Source: Datisca glomerata
Lineage: Eukaryota > Streptophyta > Magnoliopsida > Cucurbitales > Datiscaceae
Reading direction: 5' to 3'
Assembly: GCA_003255025.1 (NCBI GenBank)
Contig: QANY01009002.1
Span: 498,978 to 562,977, forward strand
DNA: 64,000 nucleotides
The number at the start of each line of letters is the position of its first letter. Position 1 is the stretch's first letter. A program made the translations under genes and the position numbers. Below are positions 48,160 to 59,443 of the stretch, piece by piece. Under the pieces are notes generated by a model. The model did not search any database. It was not told where the DNA came from and saw only the letters and a list, made by a program, of their open reading frames with translations.

Positions 48160-50845
48160 CTGATAACAATCCTGTTTCCTTTGCAAATTCTCCAGATGGA
48201 GTGTTTCCTTTTCCACAATTCGGAGATCGTCTCCGATCTTGTATTCACATCTTCTACTGTTACTGCAAATATTCTCATTGTCAATATTCAAGTAGTCTAT
48301 TGGCTGATGAGACTATTGTCCAAGTAAGCAATGAGTTATCCAAGTCCGCCTAAGCATCCCTTAGTCAGCATTGCTTGTTTCCTTCCATCAGTTACCTTAA
48401 CTGATATAGGTTTTCAGTTAAATTCAGTCTATATATATCTTCTACACCAATTACTTTTAGTTCAATGAGAATTCAGTTTCAAATTCACTGCCCTCCAGCC
48501 CATTTCCAGCAACCATTAAGCTTGATCATGGCAATTATATTTTCTAGAGATCCCAGGTTCTGTCAACTGCAGAGGCTTATGGATTGGAATACTTTCTTTT
48601 TTGTACAGATCATTATCCTCCACAATATATTGTCAATACTGTCACCATAAGTGAAAGCTCTGCTGCTGCAAGACCACCAAGCACTATTCAAACAGTTCAG
48701 ATGATAAATCCACAATTCATTCTATGGAAAAGAAGTGATCAGTTCTTGATGAGTTGGCTCTTATCCTCTATTTCAGAGTCCATTTTCGGACATATTGTTA
48801 GATGTTCCACTGCTCAATTTTTTGAAATCTGAATCCAAATAAGTTGTTTTACAATTCTTAGCCTACCTTGAGATATATTTTGATAAGAAAATAAAAACTT
48901 TTCATTCTAACTGGAGAGGTGAGTTTAGACCACTTTCTCCCAATTTTGGGCAATTAGAAAAAGTTTTCATTCACCCTTGCCCTCATACTCACCCACGAAA
49001 TGACAAAATTGAGAGGAAGCATATGAATATAGTTGAAAAAGGCTTCACTCTCTTAGCTCAAACCTCGTTACCTCTTAGATATTTGTGAGAATCCTTTCAC
49101 ACTTAAACATACCTTATAAGTAGACTTCAAACTTTTGTTTTGTCCACAACTTTCCTTTCCAAGTCCTTTTTGAAAAACAACCAGATTTTATCTTTCTAAA
49201 AGCATTTGGTTGCGCTTATTTCCCTTTTCTTAAACCTAATAATAACTATAAAGTTTAGTTTCACACAATGAAATGTGTTTTTCTTGGATATGCTGATCAA
49301 CATAAAGGCTACAAATGCTTAAATCCTTAGATCAACAGAATTTAAATTGCTAGAAGTGTGCCATTTTAATGAGTCTGAGTTTCCTTACCAACTTTTAATG
49401 TCACCAAATGATCTTATTAGCTCTTAGTCTCAGTCCAGTCCCATCTAAGTTAGTTGGCCTGCTCCTAGTGTCACTATTATCTCAGATTCTAACAATTCTT
49501 CACAACAATCAAGTGGTACACATCCAACATCAATCCCACAAGCTAGTACAACCTTCATCAGCTTCTCATTCACCTAGAATCAGTGGTAATACTCTTTTTT
49601 TTTCTCAAATGCTTTTTCACACAACTCCACTCAATTTGAATCTGTACCTTTAGTTTCTGTTCATTTTCATCACTCACCTACATTTTCTATGTCAATTCAT
49701 ACATCCTCAATTTTAACATCTCCACTATACCTGTTAAATCCACCATTCATAGACCATATCCTCTCTCTTCTCATTCTATGACAACTAGATCTAAATTTGG
49801 CACATTCAAACCTAAGGTTTTTCTAACAGATACTAATAATAGTCATATAGAATCTACTTCTGTGAGAAATTGCAGGATCCAAAATGCCATGCAACTATGC
49901 TTGACGGGTATCCAGGCCTTATTAAAAAAACTTGGCAGTTAGTTCCTCATTTAAATTGAATGAATGTAGTACAAAACAAATGAGTTTTCAGGATAAAATT
50001 TAAACCAAATGGAAGTGTGAGCAAATACATAGGAAGGATAATTGTAAAAGGGGTTTTAACAAACCCCTAAATTTGATTACTTTAAACTTTCAATGGTGTA
50101 ATAAAGCCCTCAACAGTGAGAATTATGCTAAACTTAGCAACAACTTTCAATTATGAAATACAACAGGTAGATGTTAACAATGATTTTGTAAATGGAGACT
50201 TACAAGAGGTAGTGTGGAAGAACCATCCACCTCAATTTGTTAGCAATGATTTTCCTCAGCATGTGTGCAAGCTAAATAAAGTTCTATATGATTTAAAACA
50301 AGCTCCAAGAACCTGATTTTCATACCTGCAGCAATATCTATTCAACGTCAGATTCTTCACTATTCTATTACATATCTGCCACATACATCAGTTTACTTCT
50401 AGTGTATGTTGATGACATCCTAATTATAGGAAATAGTTTTACTTTACTTACAAAGAAGATTCATGATCTTGACAGCACATTTGCCCTCAAGAAACTTGGA
50501 CCATTTCATTTCTTTCTTGGCTTTGAAACCTACAGAGATAACACTGGCATCTACCACACTCAATCAAATGACATCCTAGATTTGTTGCAGAAAACAAACA
50601 TGATGGAGGCCAAGCCATGTCAGATACGTTTGTGCTCCTCAGTCAAACTAATCTCAAACTCAGGTGTTATTTTTAGTGATCCATCTCTTTACAAAAGTAT
50701 AATAAAAGCCATTCAATACTTAAGCATGATCAGACCTGACTCCATTAACAAATTAAGTCAATACTTGCAAACTCATACTTCTGAACATTGGAAAGTTTGT
50801 AAAAGAGTGTTGAGATGTCTAAAGGGCACCCTCGACTATGATCTG
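48160..50845 (+). mobile_element. Second Ty1/copia element, left part (LTR, gag, integrase end, RT)
   Basis: A TATA-bearing stretch (48420-48470, tctatatatatcttct) is probably the end of the 5' LTR. Gag at ~48480-48830 reads CPPAHFQQPL, QFILWKRSDQFLMSWLLSS and VRCSTAQ. After a deletion, the integrase end appears at ~48990-49330 (EKGFTLLAQTSLPLR). RT at 50116-50316 reads YEIQQVDVNNDFVNGDLQE and LYDLKQAPRT. RT at 50402-50944 has YVDDILIIGNS, keeping YVDD, and FALKKLGPFHFFLGFE. It stops at GTLDYDL, where another element is inserted, and resumes at 57947. Numerous stops; inactive. Confidence 0.85.
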
Positions 50846-51605
50846 TGTTTTAGCCAAAAACTACCACAATGCAGATGTTGCATTCTCATGCTAAGTGTTG
50901 GAGTCCCCCTAATCGGGAGGATCTGCAGGAGTGACATTATATGAGTTCCTTCCTCTTTAGGGTGGGCCTACACTTCCTCCTGACAGGAGATCCTCACGGC
51001 CTCAACATCTGAAAAACATAGACAAAGAACTCTAAATGCGAGGAACCGAAGGTGGTTGCCTCTCCTGAGGGACTCCGATACTTAAGTTAGTCCTTTTGTC
51101 AATATTTTGACAGATTTTATTTATGGGAGAATGAGGATACCTTTTTTGTTAATTTTTAAATATATTTATATCTAAGTCCTTGTGTAGGAGGTTGCGTGTC
51201 GAGGAAGCCTTCAAAGGCGTGTTGGAGAAGTTTTCTAAGACAGAAACCTATCTTCTGGCGTTGATTGGATGGAAGGGAGACAACCTTTGACATACAGTTG
51301 GTGGATATTAAGTGTTGATGTGCCTATGAAATGACCAGGAGGGGTATATCCTAACATGTCGACTAGACCTGTTGGGCGCTGCTTCCGGCTAGTGATGATA
51401 GTGTTGCGCTCGGGGTTTCAACCGAGCTCTCTTTTCATGAGCTCTTATTAGTCTTACATATGCTTGAGTCAGTGCAACCCGAGCTCTCTTAGGATCAGCC
51501 AGGCGAGGCTGGCATTTTACCTTAGAAACTTTCCTTCGTCAAGAGCTCCTAAGTGTGTTACAACACGTCGTCGCATCACTAATGGTCGGGAAAACACTCA
51601 AAATA
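50846..51605. repeat. Left terminal direct repeat of LARD-like element
   Basis: Starts tgttttagccaaaaact and aligns with 56921-57941 through gatgttgc, acagacaaagaac, ttgacataaagttg-like and ctcctaagtgtgtt segments. It ends near actcaaaata. Confidence 0.75.
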
Positions 51606-52799
51606 GTTACCTTTATTCAAGCGCTTGAGTGATTTGTTCACCCAAGTTTGAGGACTTCCTTATCCGAGCTCTCTGTCTAAGCTACGTGTCAAATCAATCC
51701 CATTATTTTGTCGTAACTTATTCGCGTATCATCTCACCTTTTTCGTGATTTGAGCTCACTAATGGCGCGTGGGTGCGTGTAAAGGAGGGCGAGGGTCGCT
51801 AATCATGAATTTTGACTCCTCGACGCGTCACTTCATTCCTAACATGTTGTTTCATCCCTACGATGTTTGTTCTTTTGAGATCATCTCGTCGTATCATGAA
51901 AATGGCTTAATGGAGCAAGTACCTTCTTTAAGGCCCATAAATAGGCATATTCCCTTTTTGTTTCCTTCATCCTTGCCTTCTTCAAAGAGTCAAGAGTTCT
52001 TGCCCCAATTTTCTCCTTCCTTATTTACCTCGTGGGAGAGGTTGAAACCTTTTTATCTTTCATGCAGAAGGACATATTGCCTGCAATGATAAATTGAGTT
52101 CCCTTTTGGCTCGACCAAGTCATTATGGTCCTTGGCTGAAGCTTTTAAGACCTCAAGGAGAGTTTAAGAAAGCTGTGGATATCCTGTAGCCACCGACCTA
52201 GATGTGGGGGGTGGCTTTTTCCTCTAAGTTAGCTTAGGGGGTTCACCCCTCCAATCGAGGGGGAGATACTTGTAGTTTTTCCTTAGCATTTTAATCCTTT
52301 TTATGCATTTCCTTCATCTCTGTGTCTTTTATTTAGCTTCGCGTTTGTTCTTCATCGTAAGTCATATGTTCTGAGTTGAAGCTTTTATTTTCTCCGAGCT
52401 CAGAATTGGTGTAAGCATGATCCCAGTCCTTTATTCCTTGGTTTTCGAGTGCCACCCTTAATTTTGCTGACCTGAGCTAGGGATCGTTATGATTGGGCTT
52501 GAGCCTTAAAACGGCTCTGATTCCTTTCAATGTGTTTCCCCCATTGAGGGTCGTTCCTCTTCGAGACGTCTGGTCGGGTAGACCACTTTTCTGGGGTTTG
52601 GACGTCGTTACTCTTTAGTGATGTCAAAAGGTTTTCCCTTTCACGGATAATCAATGCTCTGCATCTAGCCAAGTGTTCCTACTCTGGTTATATCCTTATT
52701 CATGTCTGGTGATCTAGGAAGCAAGTTGAAGTGCTCATCGGAGGGCCTCATGCTTACCTTACGAGCTGTAGTGCTCGGTAGACATCTTCTTATCGATAT

Positions 52800-54650
52800 T
52801 TTTGGAATTATGTCCATGAAGTAGGGTGTAATAACTATATATGAATATTTAGTTATTTCTCAGACATTTTATATTACTGAATTTAATGAATCAATGAAAG
52901 TCTTTCTATTAACTAAAGTGTATTTATAATTTATTCAAGTCGTAGAACTATTGTCAACATAAGAAGAGTAAAGACTGAGGGATTTTCCAAACAAACTTTT
53001 CTAAAATAGTTCAGAATGTTATTCGCAGTCTTAAGACTGACTGGACAATCGAGTCTGATTACAATTGTCAGGTTGAACCAAAGGATGTCAGTCTTGGGGC
53101 ATGAGAGTGAAGACTCTAACAGTTGACCTAGACATGTTATGGAACATGTTGAATAGACCAGTAACAAATTAATTTGAAACAAGACCATTTATCTAGCTCT
53201 AAATCTAATTATTTACACTTTAAGGGTACTTTCACGATCTCCTTAATCCTGAGGTGAATACGAAACTTTACTTAGTTACTTTAGTCTTTGATATGTCAAA
53301 TGAGTGAGTTCGAATTGTCGGACAATATCTTGGCTGTTGGGATTATGATTCAATTATATTGGAATTACGTGATTCACTGATATGAAATTTGTGGTGAGAT
53401 TGAAAAATGCAGTAATATCATATTATGCTTTATTAATGAGTGTGTGAATAAATAAATCTGGCCAGGTATTGGAAGAAATGAATCATAGAATAAGACATGG
53501 TAAACTGTGCGAGACAATTCACTGCTATGTCTTTCTTATTCACAGTTAATAAAAGAGTTAAATAAATAATAACTAGAAGGGTAAACGATAATTTTACATC
53601 CTCCTCTTGTTACTGATATTCACAAATGATAACATGACAAAATATTCTGTGGACTGTGAAATAAAAAGTGTTTATTTACACCAACAGAAAATGTAATGCA
53701 CATGAATCGAGAGTTGATTTGACATCGAACTTCTACTGGAGTCGTACGATGTTAAGATTAAATAGATCAAGAATTTATGGAGATAAATTCATTGAGTATT
53801 TGAATCCTATAGCCTTGTTCATGTAGGTCCATTCAGTCTCGGGAGTAGTTCATAAGGACATGAATGAGAAACAACACTAGTTGGACCAAAAACGTGTTTT
53901 GGACCAATGTATTTTTTCTGAACTCATATGTGATGGGTATCGTCATTAAAGTAGTGAAGAGTAAAAATTAATGTTGAAATTAATTAATTGTTATTTTCTA
54001 ATTATTAGATAATTAGTAAATAAAAAAATTAATTAATTAATTGATGGAGTACAATTTGTTTTATCAATTTAGATTAATGAATTTGGACACACTATGGGCT
54101 CTAGGGCAATGTAAAATTTTGACAATTACGATAAATGGAGAAGAATTTTGGCAATTTTCAGTATATGGGTATATGTGTAAATTCTATAATTTTTACATAA
54201 GGGATGACACTAGGGTTGCTTTCCTAAGTATATTGACACAACCCTAATCAAAGTGTGTGATTACACAGAATAAAGAAAACAGTTTCTCTCTCCCCCTCTC
54301 TGTTGCCGCCAAAATCTAGAGAAAAAAGAGAAATTTTTTCTTCTTCTGTTGTTTTGAGAGCCCACACTCAATTTCTGATGACATCATATTGAGATATAAT
54401 TCTGAATCTCACGAGTGGTTGTTGGTGCGAAGATTGATTCAAGTTCTACGCAGAACGAAGAACGCAAAACAATCAATATGATTCCACCAAGTCAGAACAT
54501 TTCCGATACAAGAAAGGTATAATATTATTTCCACATCTATAAAAAATGGTCAATCTAAATATGCATGATCATAAAAGGTTTTGTATTTAATATGATTAAA
54601 TACTTGAAGTGAATTCTTTTTATTATTTTCCACCCATAAACCGTTCGTGG
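52800..54650. mobile_element. AT-rich insertion in LARD-like element, probable solo LTR
   Basis: Sequence composition changes sharply from the surrounding GC-richer repeat context, which resumes at 54655. Positions 53880-54180 are related to an insertion in the right terminal repeat (57532-57785), sharing atgtgatggg and gataattagtaaataaa. Nothing coding was recognised. Confidence 0.4.
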
Positions 54651-54654
54651 TTCA

Positions 54655-55835
54655 TTATTTTTTCTACAAATTTTTAAAATCCGATCCCACAGATATCTAG
54701 TCAGGCCTTCCTGCTCTAGGTAGATCATTGATCCCGTATATGAGTTGAGGTGCTCGGCAGACATCTCCTTGTTGATATCTAACCAGGCTTTCTGCTTTTG
54801 CCAGATCATTGATCCCGTCAGTGAGTTAAGGTGCTCAGCAGACATCTTCTTGTTGATATCTATCGAGGCTTTTCTGCTCTTGCTAGGTCTTTGATCTCGT
54901 CTACGAGCTAAGATGCTCAGTAGAAATCTCATTGTCGATATCTAGCAAGGCTTTTCTACTCTGGCTAGATCATTGATCATGTCTGCGAGCTGAAGTGCTC
55001 GGAAGACATCTCCTTCTCGATATCTAGCCAGGTTTTCCTATTCTGGACAGATCCTTGATTATGTCTGTGAGTTGAGATGCTCGACAGACATCTCCTTGTC
55101 GATATCTAGTCATGCTTTCCTGTTCTGGCTAGATCATTGATCATGTCTGCAAGTTGAGGTGCTCAGTAGATATCTCCTTATCGATATCTAGCCAGACTTT
55201 CCTGCTCTAGATAGATCCTTGATCCCGTCTGCGAGCTGAGATGCTCGACATACATCATTTTGTCGATATCTAGCTAGGCTTTCCTATTCTGGCTAGATCA
55301 TTGATCTCATCTATGAGCTGAGGTGCTCTGTAGACATCTCTTTATTGATATCTAGCCAAATTTTTCTACTCTAGCTAGATCTTTGCTCACATCTACGAGC
55401 TAAGATGCATGACAGACATCTCCTTGTCAATATCTAGACAGGTTTTACTGTTATGGCCAGATCTTTGATCATGTCTACGAGCTGAGGTGCTCGGCAGACA
55501 TCTCCTTATCGATATCTAGTCAGGCTTTCATACTTTGACCAGATCCTTGATCCTATGTGCGTGGAAAGATACTCGATAGACATCTCTTTGTCGATATCTA
55601 ACCAGGCTTTCGTACTCTGGTTAGATCATTGATTCTGTCTGTGAGTTGAAGTGCTCGGTATTCATCTCCTTATCGATATCTTGGCAGACTTTCCTTCTCT
55701 AGCCAGATCCTTGATCCCGTCTACGAGCGGAGGTGCTCAATAAACATCTCTTTATCGGTATCTAGCCAGGCTTTCCTGCTCTAGCTAGATCCTTGATCTC
55801 GTCTTTGAGTTGAGGTGCTTGGCAGACATCTCCTT
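54655..55835. repeat. ~82-bp tandem array (about 14 units)
   Basis: Unit: gatatctagccaggctttcc, tgctctggctagatccttga, tcccgtctgcgagctgaggt, gctcggcagacatctccttg. Unit starts lie near 54691, 54774, 54857, 54938, 55018, 55101, 55184, 55265, 55346, 55430, 55510, 55594, 55675 and 55758. A stray related piece lies at 52700-52795, left of the AT-rich insertion, so the array was split by it. Confidence 0.92.
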
Positions 55836-55837
55836 TT

Positions 55838-56225
55838 AATCCCAGCTGGCAGGTTCGAGGACAACGCGAGTTATCATTTTTTGTTTAATCATGACTGTCG
55901 GGCTCGAGGACCTCGCCAGTTAGTACTTTTTATTTATTCTCGACTACCGGGCTCGAGGGCTTCGTCAGTCATCACTTTTTGTTTAATCCCGACTGTCAAA
56001 CTCAAGGGCCTCGCAGGTCATCACTTTTTATTCATCCCAACTATCGAGCTCGAGGACCTCACCAGTCAACACTTTTTTATGTAATCTCGACTGTCGGGCT
56101 CGATGACCTCGTTAGTTACCATTTTTTGTTCAATCCTGATTTCTGGGCTCGAGAACCTTGCCAGTCATCATCACTTTTTATTTAAGCCCGACTGCCGAGC
56201 TTGAAGACCTCTGATGCCTAAGTCA
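55838..56225. repeat. ~49-bp tandem array (8 units)
   Basis: Unit: atcccgactgtcgggctcga, ggacctcgccagtcatcact, ttttgttta. Units start near 55838, 55888, 55937, 55986, 56033, 56083, 56132 and 56184. It directly follows the 82-bp array. Open frames here are repeat artefacts. Confidence 0.92.
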
Positions 56226-56920
56226 GTTCTTTGTCGGTTGTTACACTTTAGCGATGACCATACTTGAGAAGGTCGCTTCTTCTACTCTGAATGTGAGGAA
56301 ACTGGCATGGAGAGTTGTTTCAAAATAAACCTTATATATATATATATATATTCCTTATAATATTTTTTAAATTTGTACCTTCCAGCCTTGATGCCTCAAT
56401 TGCGATAGGAGTTTACCGAAATCTCTACTAGCCCCGTGATCTGGTGAGCGTACATTATATTATGCCTCCGGAGGGGATCATGCTCCCTATTTCCCGAGCT
56501 GCCACCCTTCCTCTTCTGTTGAGAGGAAACTGAAGTGGAGGACTATAGGTGGTCTGGCCTCCTATTTCCTGAGTTGTTGCTCCTTATATTTTATCGAGGT
56601 GTGTTTTTCTCAGAAATGTTGATCTATCCCTCCCCTTTCTGGTCTCCTTAGATGTCGTCACCATACTTTTCCTCTTTCTCCACGTGGTCGACACAGCGAC
56701 ATGGGGTCCTTCTTTTGGTGAAGAGGAGGGTGGGTGTTTCACTCTCATCTAGACTTCACTGGCGTAGGATACAAGACCCATCCATTTCTCTCAAGAGAGA
56801 AGATGATCTCTAGTGCTTTGAAGAGGAACGACTGTACATCCTTTCCTCTTAGAAAAGAAGAGGATCTCTAGTGCTTTGAAGAGGAACGACTTTATAGTCA
56901 TTCCTACAGACGTTGCCAAC

Positions 56921-57941
56921 TGTTTAGCCAAAAACTGACAAAACACAGATGTTGCTTTCTCGTGCTAAGTGCGGGAGTCCTCCTAACCGGGGGGACCTGC
57001 TCGAGTGACTTGATATGAGTTTCTTTCTCTTTATGGTGGTCGTACTCTTCCTCCTGATTGTAGCTCCTCACGATCTCAATGTCTATAAAATACAGACAAA
57101 GAACCCTAAAGGCGAGAAACCGGGGGTGGTTTGCCCCGCCTGAGGGTCTCTGATACCTAAATCAATCATTTGTCAAAATTTTGACATAACTTTCTTAGGG
57201 GAGAATGAGCATACCTTTTTTGTTAATTCGTAGATATATTTATACATGAGTCCTTGTGTAAGAGGATATGTGTCGAGAAAGCCTTCAAAGGTGTGTTGAG
57301 AGGAAGTTTCCCAAGACAAAAAAATGTCTTGACTGGTGTTGATTGGATAAAAATGAAACGACCTTTGACATAAAGTTGGCGGATATTAAGTGTTGATGTG
57401 CCTATGAAATGGCCAAACGGGGGCTACTGACAATGCGACTAAACATGTTGGGCGTTGTTTTAGGCGGGTGATGATGGCACTATGCTCGAGGTTTCAACAG
57501 AGGTCTCTTTTCATGAGCTCTTATTCTTGGATCAAAATGTGTTTTGGTGCCAAGACATATTTTCTACACCAATATGTGATGGGTGATGTCACTTAATTTA
57601 TTAAGTATGATTATTTATATTGAAATTAATTAGTTTTTAATTTTTTAATTATTTGATAATTAGTAAATAAAATAATTAATTGATAATGATCAATTAAATC
57701 TATCAATTGGATTGATAAATTTTGACACAACTCTAATACTGTGGAGATATACTGAATGTTTGGCAATTTAAATATATGGGGCTGAGTGTCTTACATGGGC
57801 TTAGGTCAGTGCATCCCGATCTCTCTTGGGACCAGCAGGCGAGACCGATCTTTTGCCTTAGACTTTCCTTCGTCAGGAGCTCCTAAGTGTGTTGCAACAC
57901 GTGCCCTCACTTCTCTTACGGTGAGGAAAATACTCATAACA
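56921..57941. repeat. Right terminal direct repeat of LARD-like element
   Basis: Starts tgtttagccaaaaact and is homologous to 50846-51605, but about 250 bp longer because of an AT-rich insertion at 57532-57785. It ends actcataaca just before the copia coding sequence resumes. Confidence 0.75.
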
Positions 57942-57946
57942 AGCTG

Positions 57947-58440
57947 TTTTTTCCACATGCCACCTCTTTAACCTTGAAAGGTTTTACTAATGCAGATTGA
58001 GACAATTGCTTGTATGATAAAAGTTCAACTAGTGGATATTGCATATACTTATGTGGAAATCTTATAATTTGGAGTTCTAAGAAGCAAACAGTAGTGGCAA
58101 GATCAAGTGCTGAGTCAGAATATTGAGCTCTTTCCTCAGCTGCTACTGAACCTTTATGGCTTCAATACTTTTTTGCAGAGTTACATTTTCAGGTTCTCTC
58201 TTGTCCTGTGCTTTGGGGTGACAACATCAGTGCTGGAATGCTCTAGCTTTCAATCCCATTTTCACTCTAGAACTAAGCATATTAAGTTGAATATCTATTT
58301 TATAAAAGAAAAGATCATTGCTCAACAACTAGTTGTCAAATACATCTCCACTGATTTGCAAACTACGACACTCTTATTAAGTCTTCATCTCAACAAAGGC
58401 TTGAGGCCTTAAGACAAGCTCATAAGTGAAACTATGTGCG
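57947..58440 (+). pseudogene. Second copia element, right part (RNase H end)
   Basis: Continues the interrupted copia frame: HATSLTLKGFTNAD, DKSSTSGYCIYLCGNLIIW, SSKKQTVVARSSAESEY, SRTKHIKLNIYFIKEKI and VVKYISTDLQ, all copia RNase H and terminal blocks. One Trp codon is TGA and other stops occur. No 3' LTR was recognised downstream. Confidence 0.85.
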
Positions 58441-58759
58441 GAAAAGAGATAATAAAACAATAATAAAAGAAAAATAAATATCATAATCACGCAAAAAGCC
58501 GTACATATTGACAATATGATATTGTTTTCCAATGATTATTTTCAAGTTTTCAGAAAAAATCCCGGGATTTGCTCTTCACACCTCTCCAACATTAAAAAAA
58601 AAATTGAAATTTGAAGAGGACTTTCTTAATTTCCTAGTCTTTCTTTTTAGAAAGTTGATTTCCTTACTCTGCTTTGAACAAGAGAGCCCTTCAAAACTTG
58701 GGCGAACCCCAACTCTCAAAAAGATTTTCCGAACGGAGATGTGAATTTCAGGCAAAAAG
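58441..58759 (+). promoter_or_regulatory. Upstream region of the membrane-protein gene
   Basis: AT-rich flank between the copia remnant and the gene start. No confident TATA or leader element was identified. Confidence 0.3.
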
Positions 58760-59443
58760 ATGGTACCTTTCAGCAATAGTTTAGTTATTGGGTTAAGCCT
58801 AGTCGTCGGATTCTTCCTTATAGCCCTAATTGCAGTGCTTTACTATCTCCTATGGCGGAAGAAGAGAATCATCAACACCGAAATCGAAGATAAAAAAAGA
58901 AACTCTCATGAATCAGACCCAGAACAAGGTCTTCCAAACAAGGAGTTTCAATCTCAGTCCTTTTGTTCTGAAGAAGAAGGGATTGAATCAGAGCTGATGA
59001 GGGCCCACAATTTGATGGGCCCACCGAGATTTCTCTTCACCATCAAAGAGGAATTGAAGGAAGATTTGGATTCTGAGGATGAAAAATCAAGACGGGGTCG
59101 AAGCTTGAGCGGCTCTTCAATGGCGGTCGATACCCAATTCTTTACTCTTTTTGATGAATCGGTAGAAGCAGAAGAGTTGAACAGGTTGAGATCTTCTCCT
59201 CCTCCAAAGTTCAAGTTTTTAAGAGATGCAGAGGAGAAATTGTACCGGAAATTGATTGAAGAAGCTCGTAAAAAGGGTTTTGAGATTAAAGCTTCTTCTA
59301 ACTCAACAATGGCGACTGAGGAAAGAGAGGTGAAATCAGAGAGTAATAATCTTCTTCCCCTGTTTACTTCAAGCTCTTCTCAGGTGCTTCCACTAACTTT
59401 TCCCCTCCATCTAACAGGAACTAATAATGGGTTAGATTTTTAG
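58760..59443 (+). CDS. Plant-specific single-pass transmembrane protein of unknown function
   Basis: A 227-residue uninterrupted, single-exon frame from ATG (MVPFSNSL) to TAG. Residues ~8-31 form one membrane helix (LVIGLSLVVGFFLIALIAVL then YYLLW) followed by a basic stop-transfer stretch (RKKR). The rest is hydrophilic and probably cytoplasmic. Recognisable motifs are GPPRFLFTIKEELKEDL (about residues 86-103), a Ser-rich patch (RGRSLSGSS) and PPPKFKFLRDAEEKLYRKLI (about 147-166). These occur, as I recall, in a family of uncharacterised plant membrane proteins. No catalytic motif. Codon use and lack of stops suggest a real gene. It lies 3' to the copia remnant on the same strand, with no functional link. 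Biochemical function unknown. Confidence 0.8.
   Translation: MVPFSNSLVIGLSLVVGFFLIALIAVLYYLLWRKKRIINTEIEDKKRNSHESDPEQGLPNKEFQSQSFCSEEEGIESELMRAHNLMGPPRFLFTIKEELKEDLDSEDEKSRRGRSLSGSSMAVDTQFFTLFDESVEAEELNRLRSSPPPKFKFLRDAEEKLYRKLIEEARKKGFEIKASSNSTMATEEREVKSESNNLLPLFTSSSSQVLPLTFPLHLTGTNNGLDF

Larger units (their letters stand above)
50846..57941. mobile_element. Large non-coding element with terminal direct repeats (LARD-like), nested in copia
   Basis: A 7.1-kb insertion splits the copia RNase H region between DYDL and FFPHAT, which would be contiguous without it. Direct repeats of ~760 bp lie at both ends. A probable 5-bp target duplication is atctg (50841-50845) and agctg (57942-57946), with one mismatch. 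No pol or gag domain was found. The interior holds two tandem arrays and an AT-rich insertion (about 52800-54650). A TATA-like ataaatagg at 51940 lies outside the repeated part, so the exact LTR limits are open. Confidence 0.7.
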
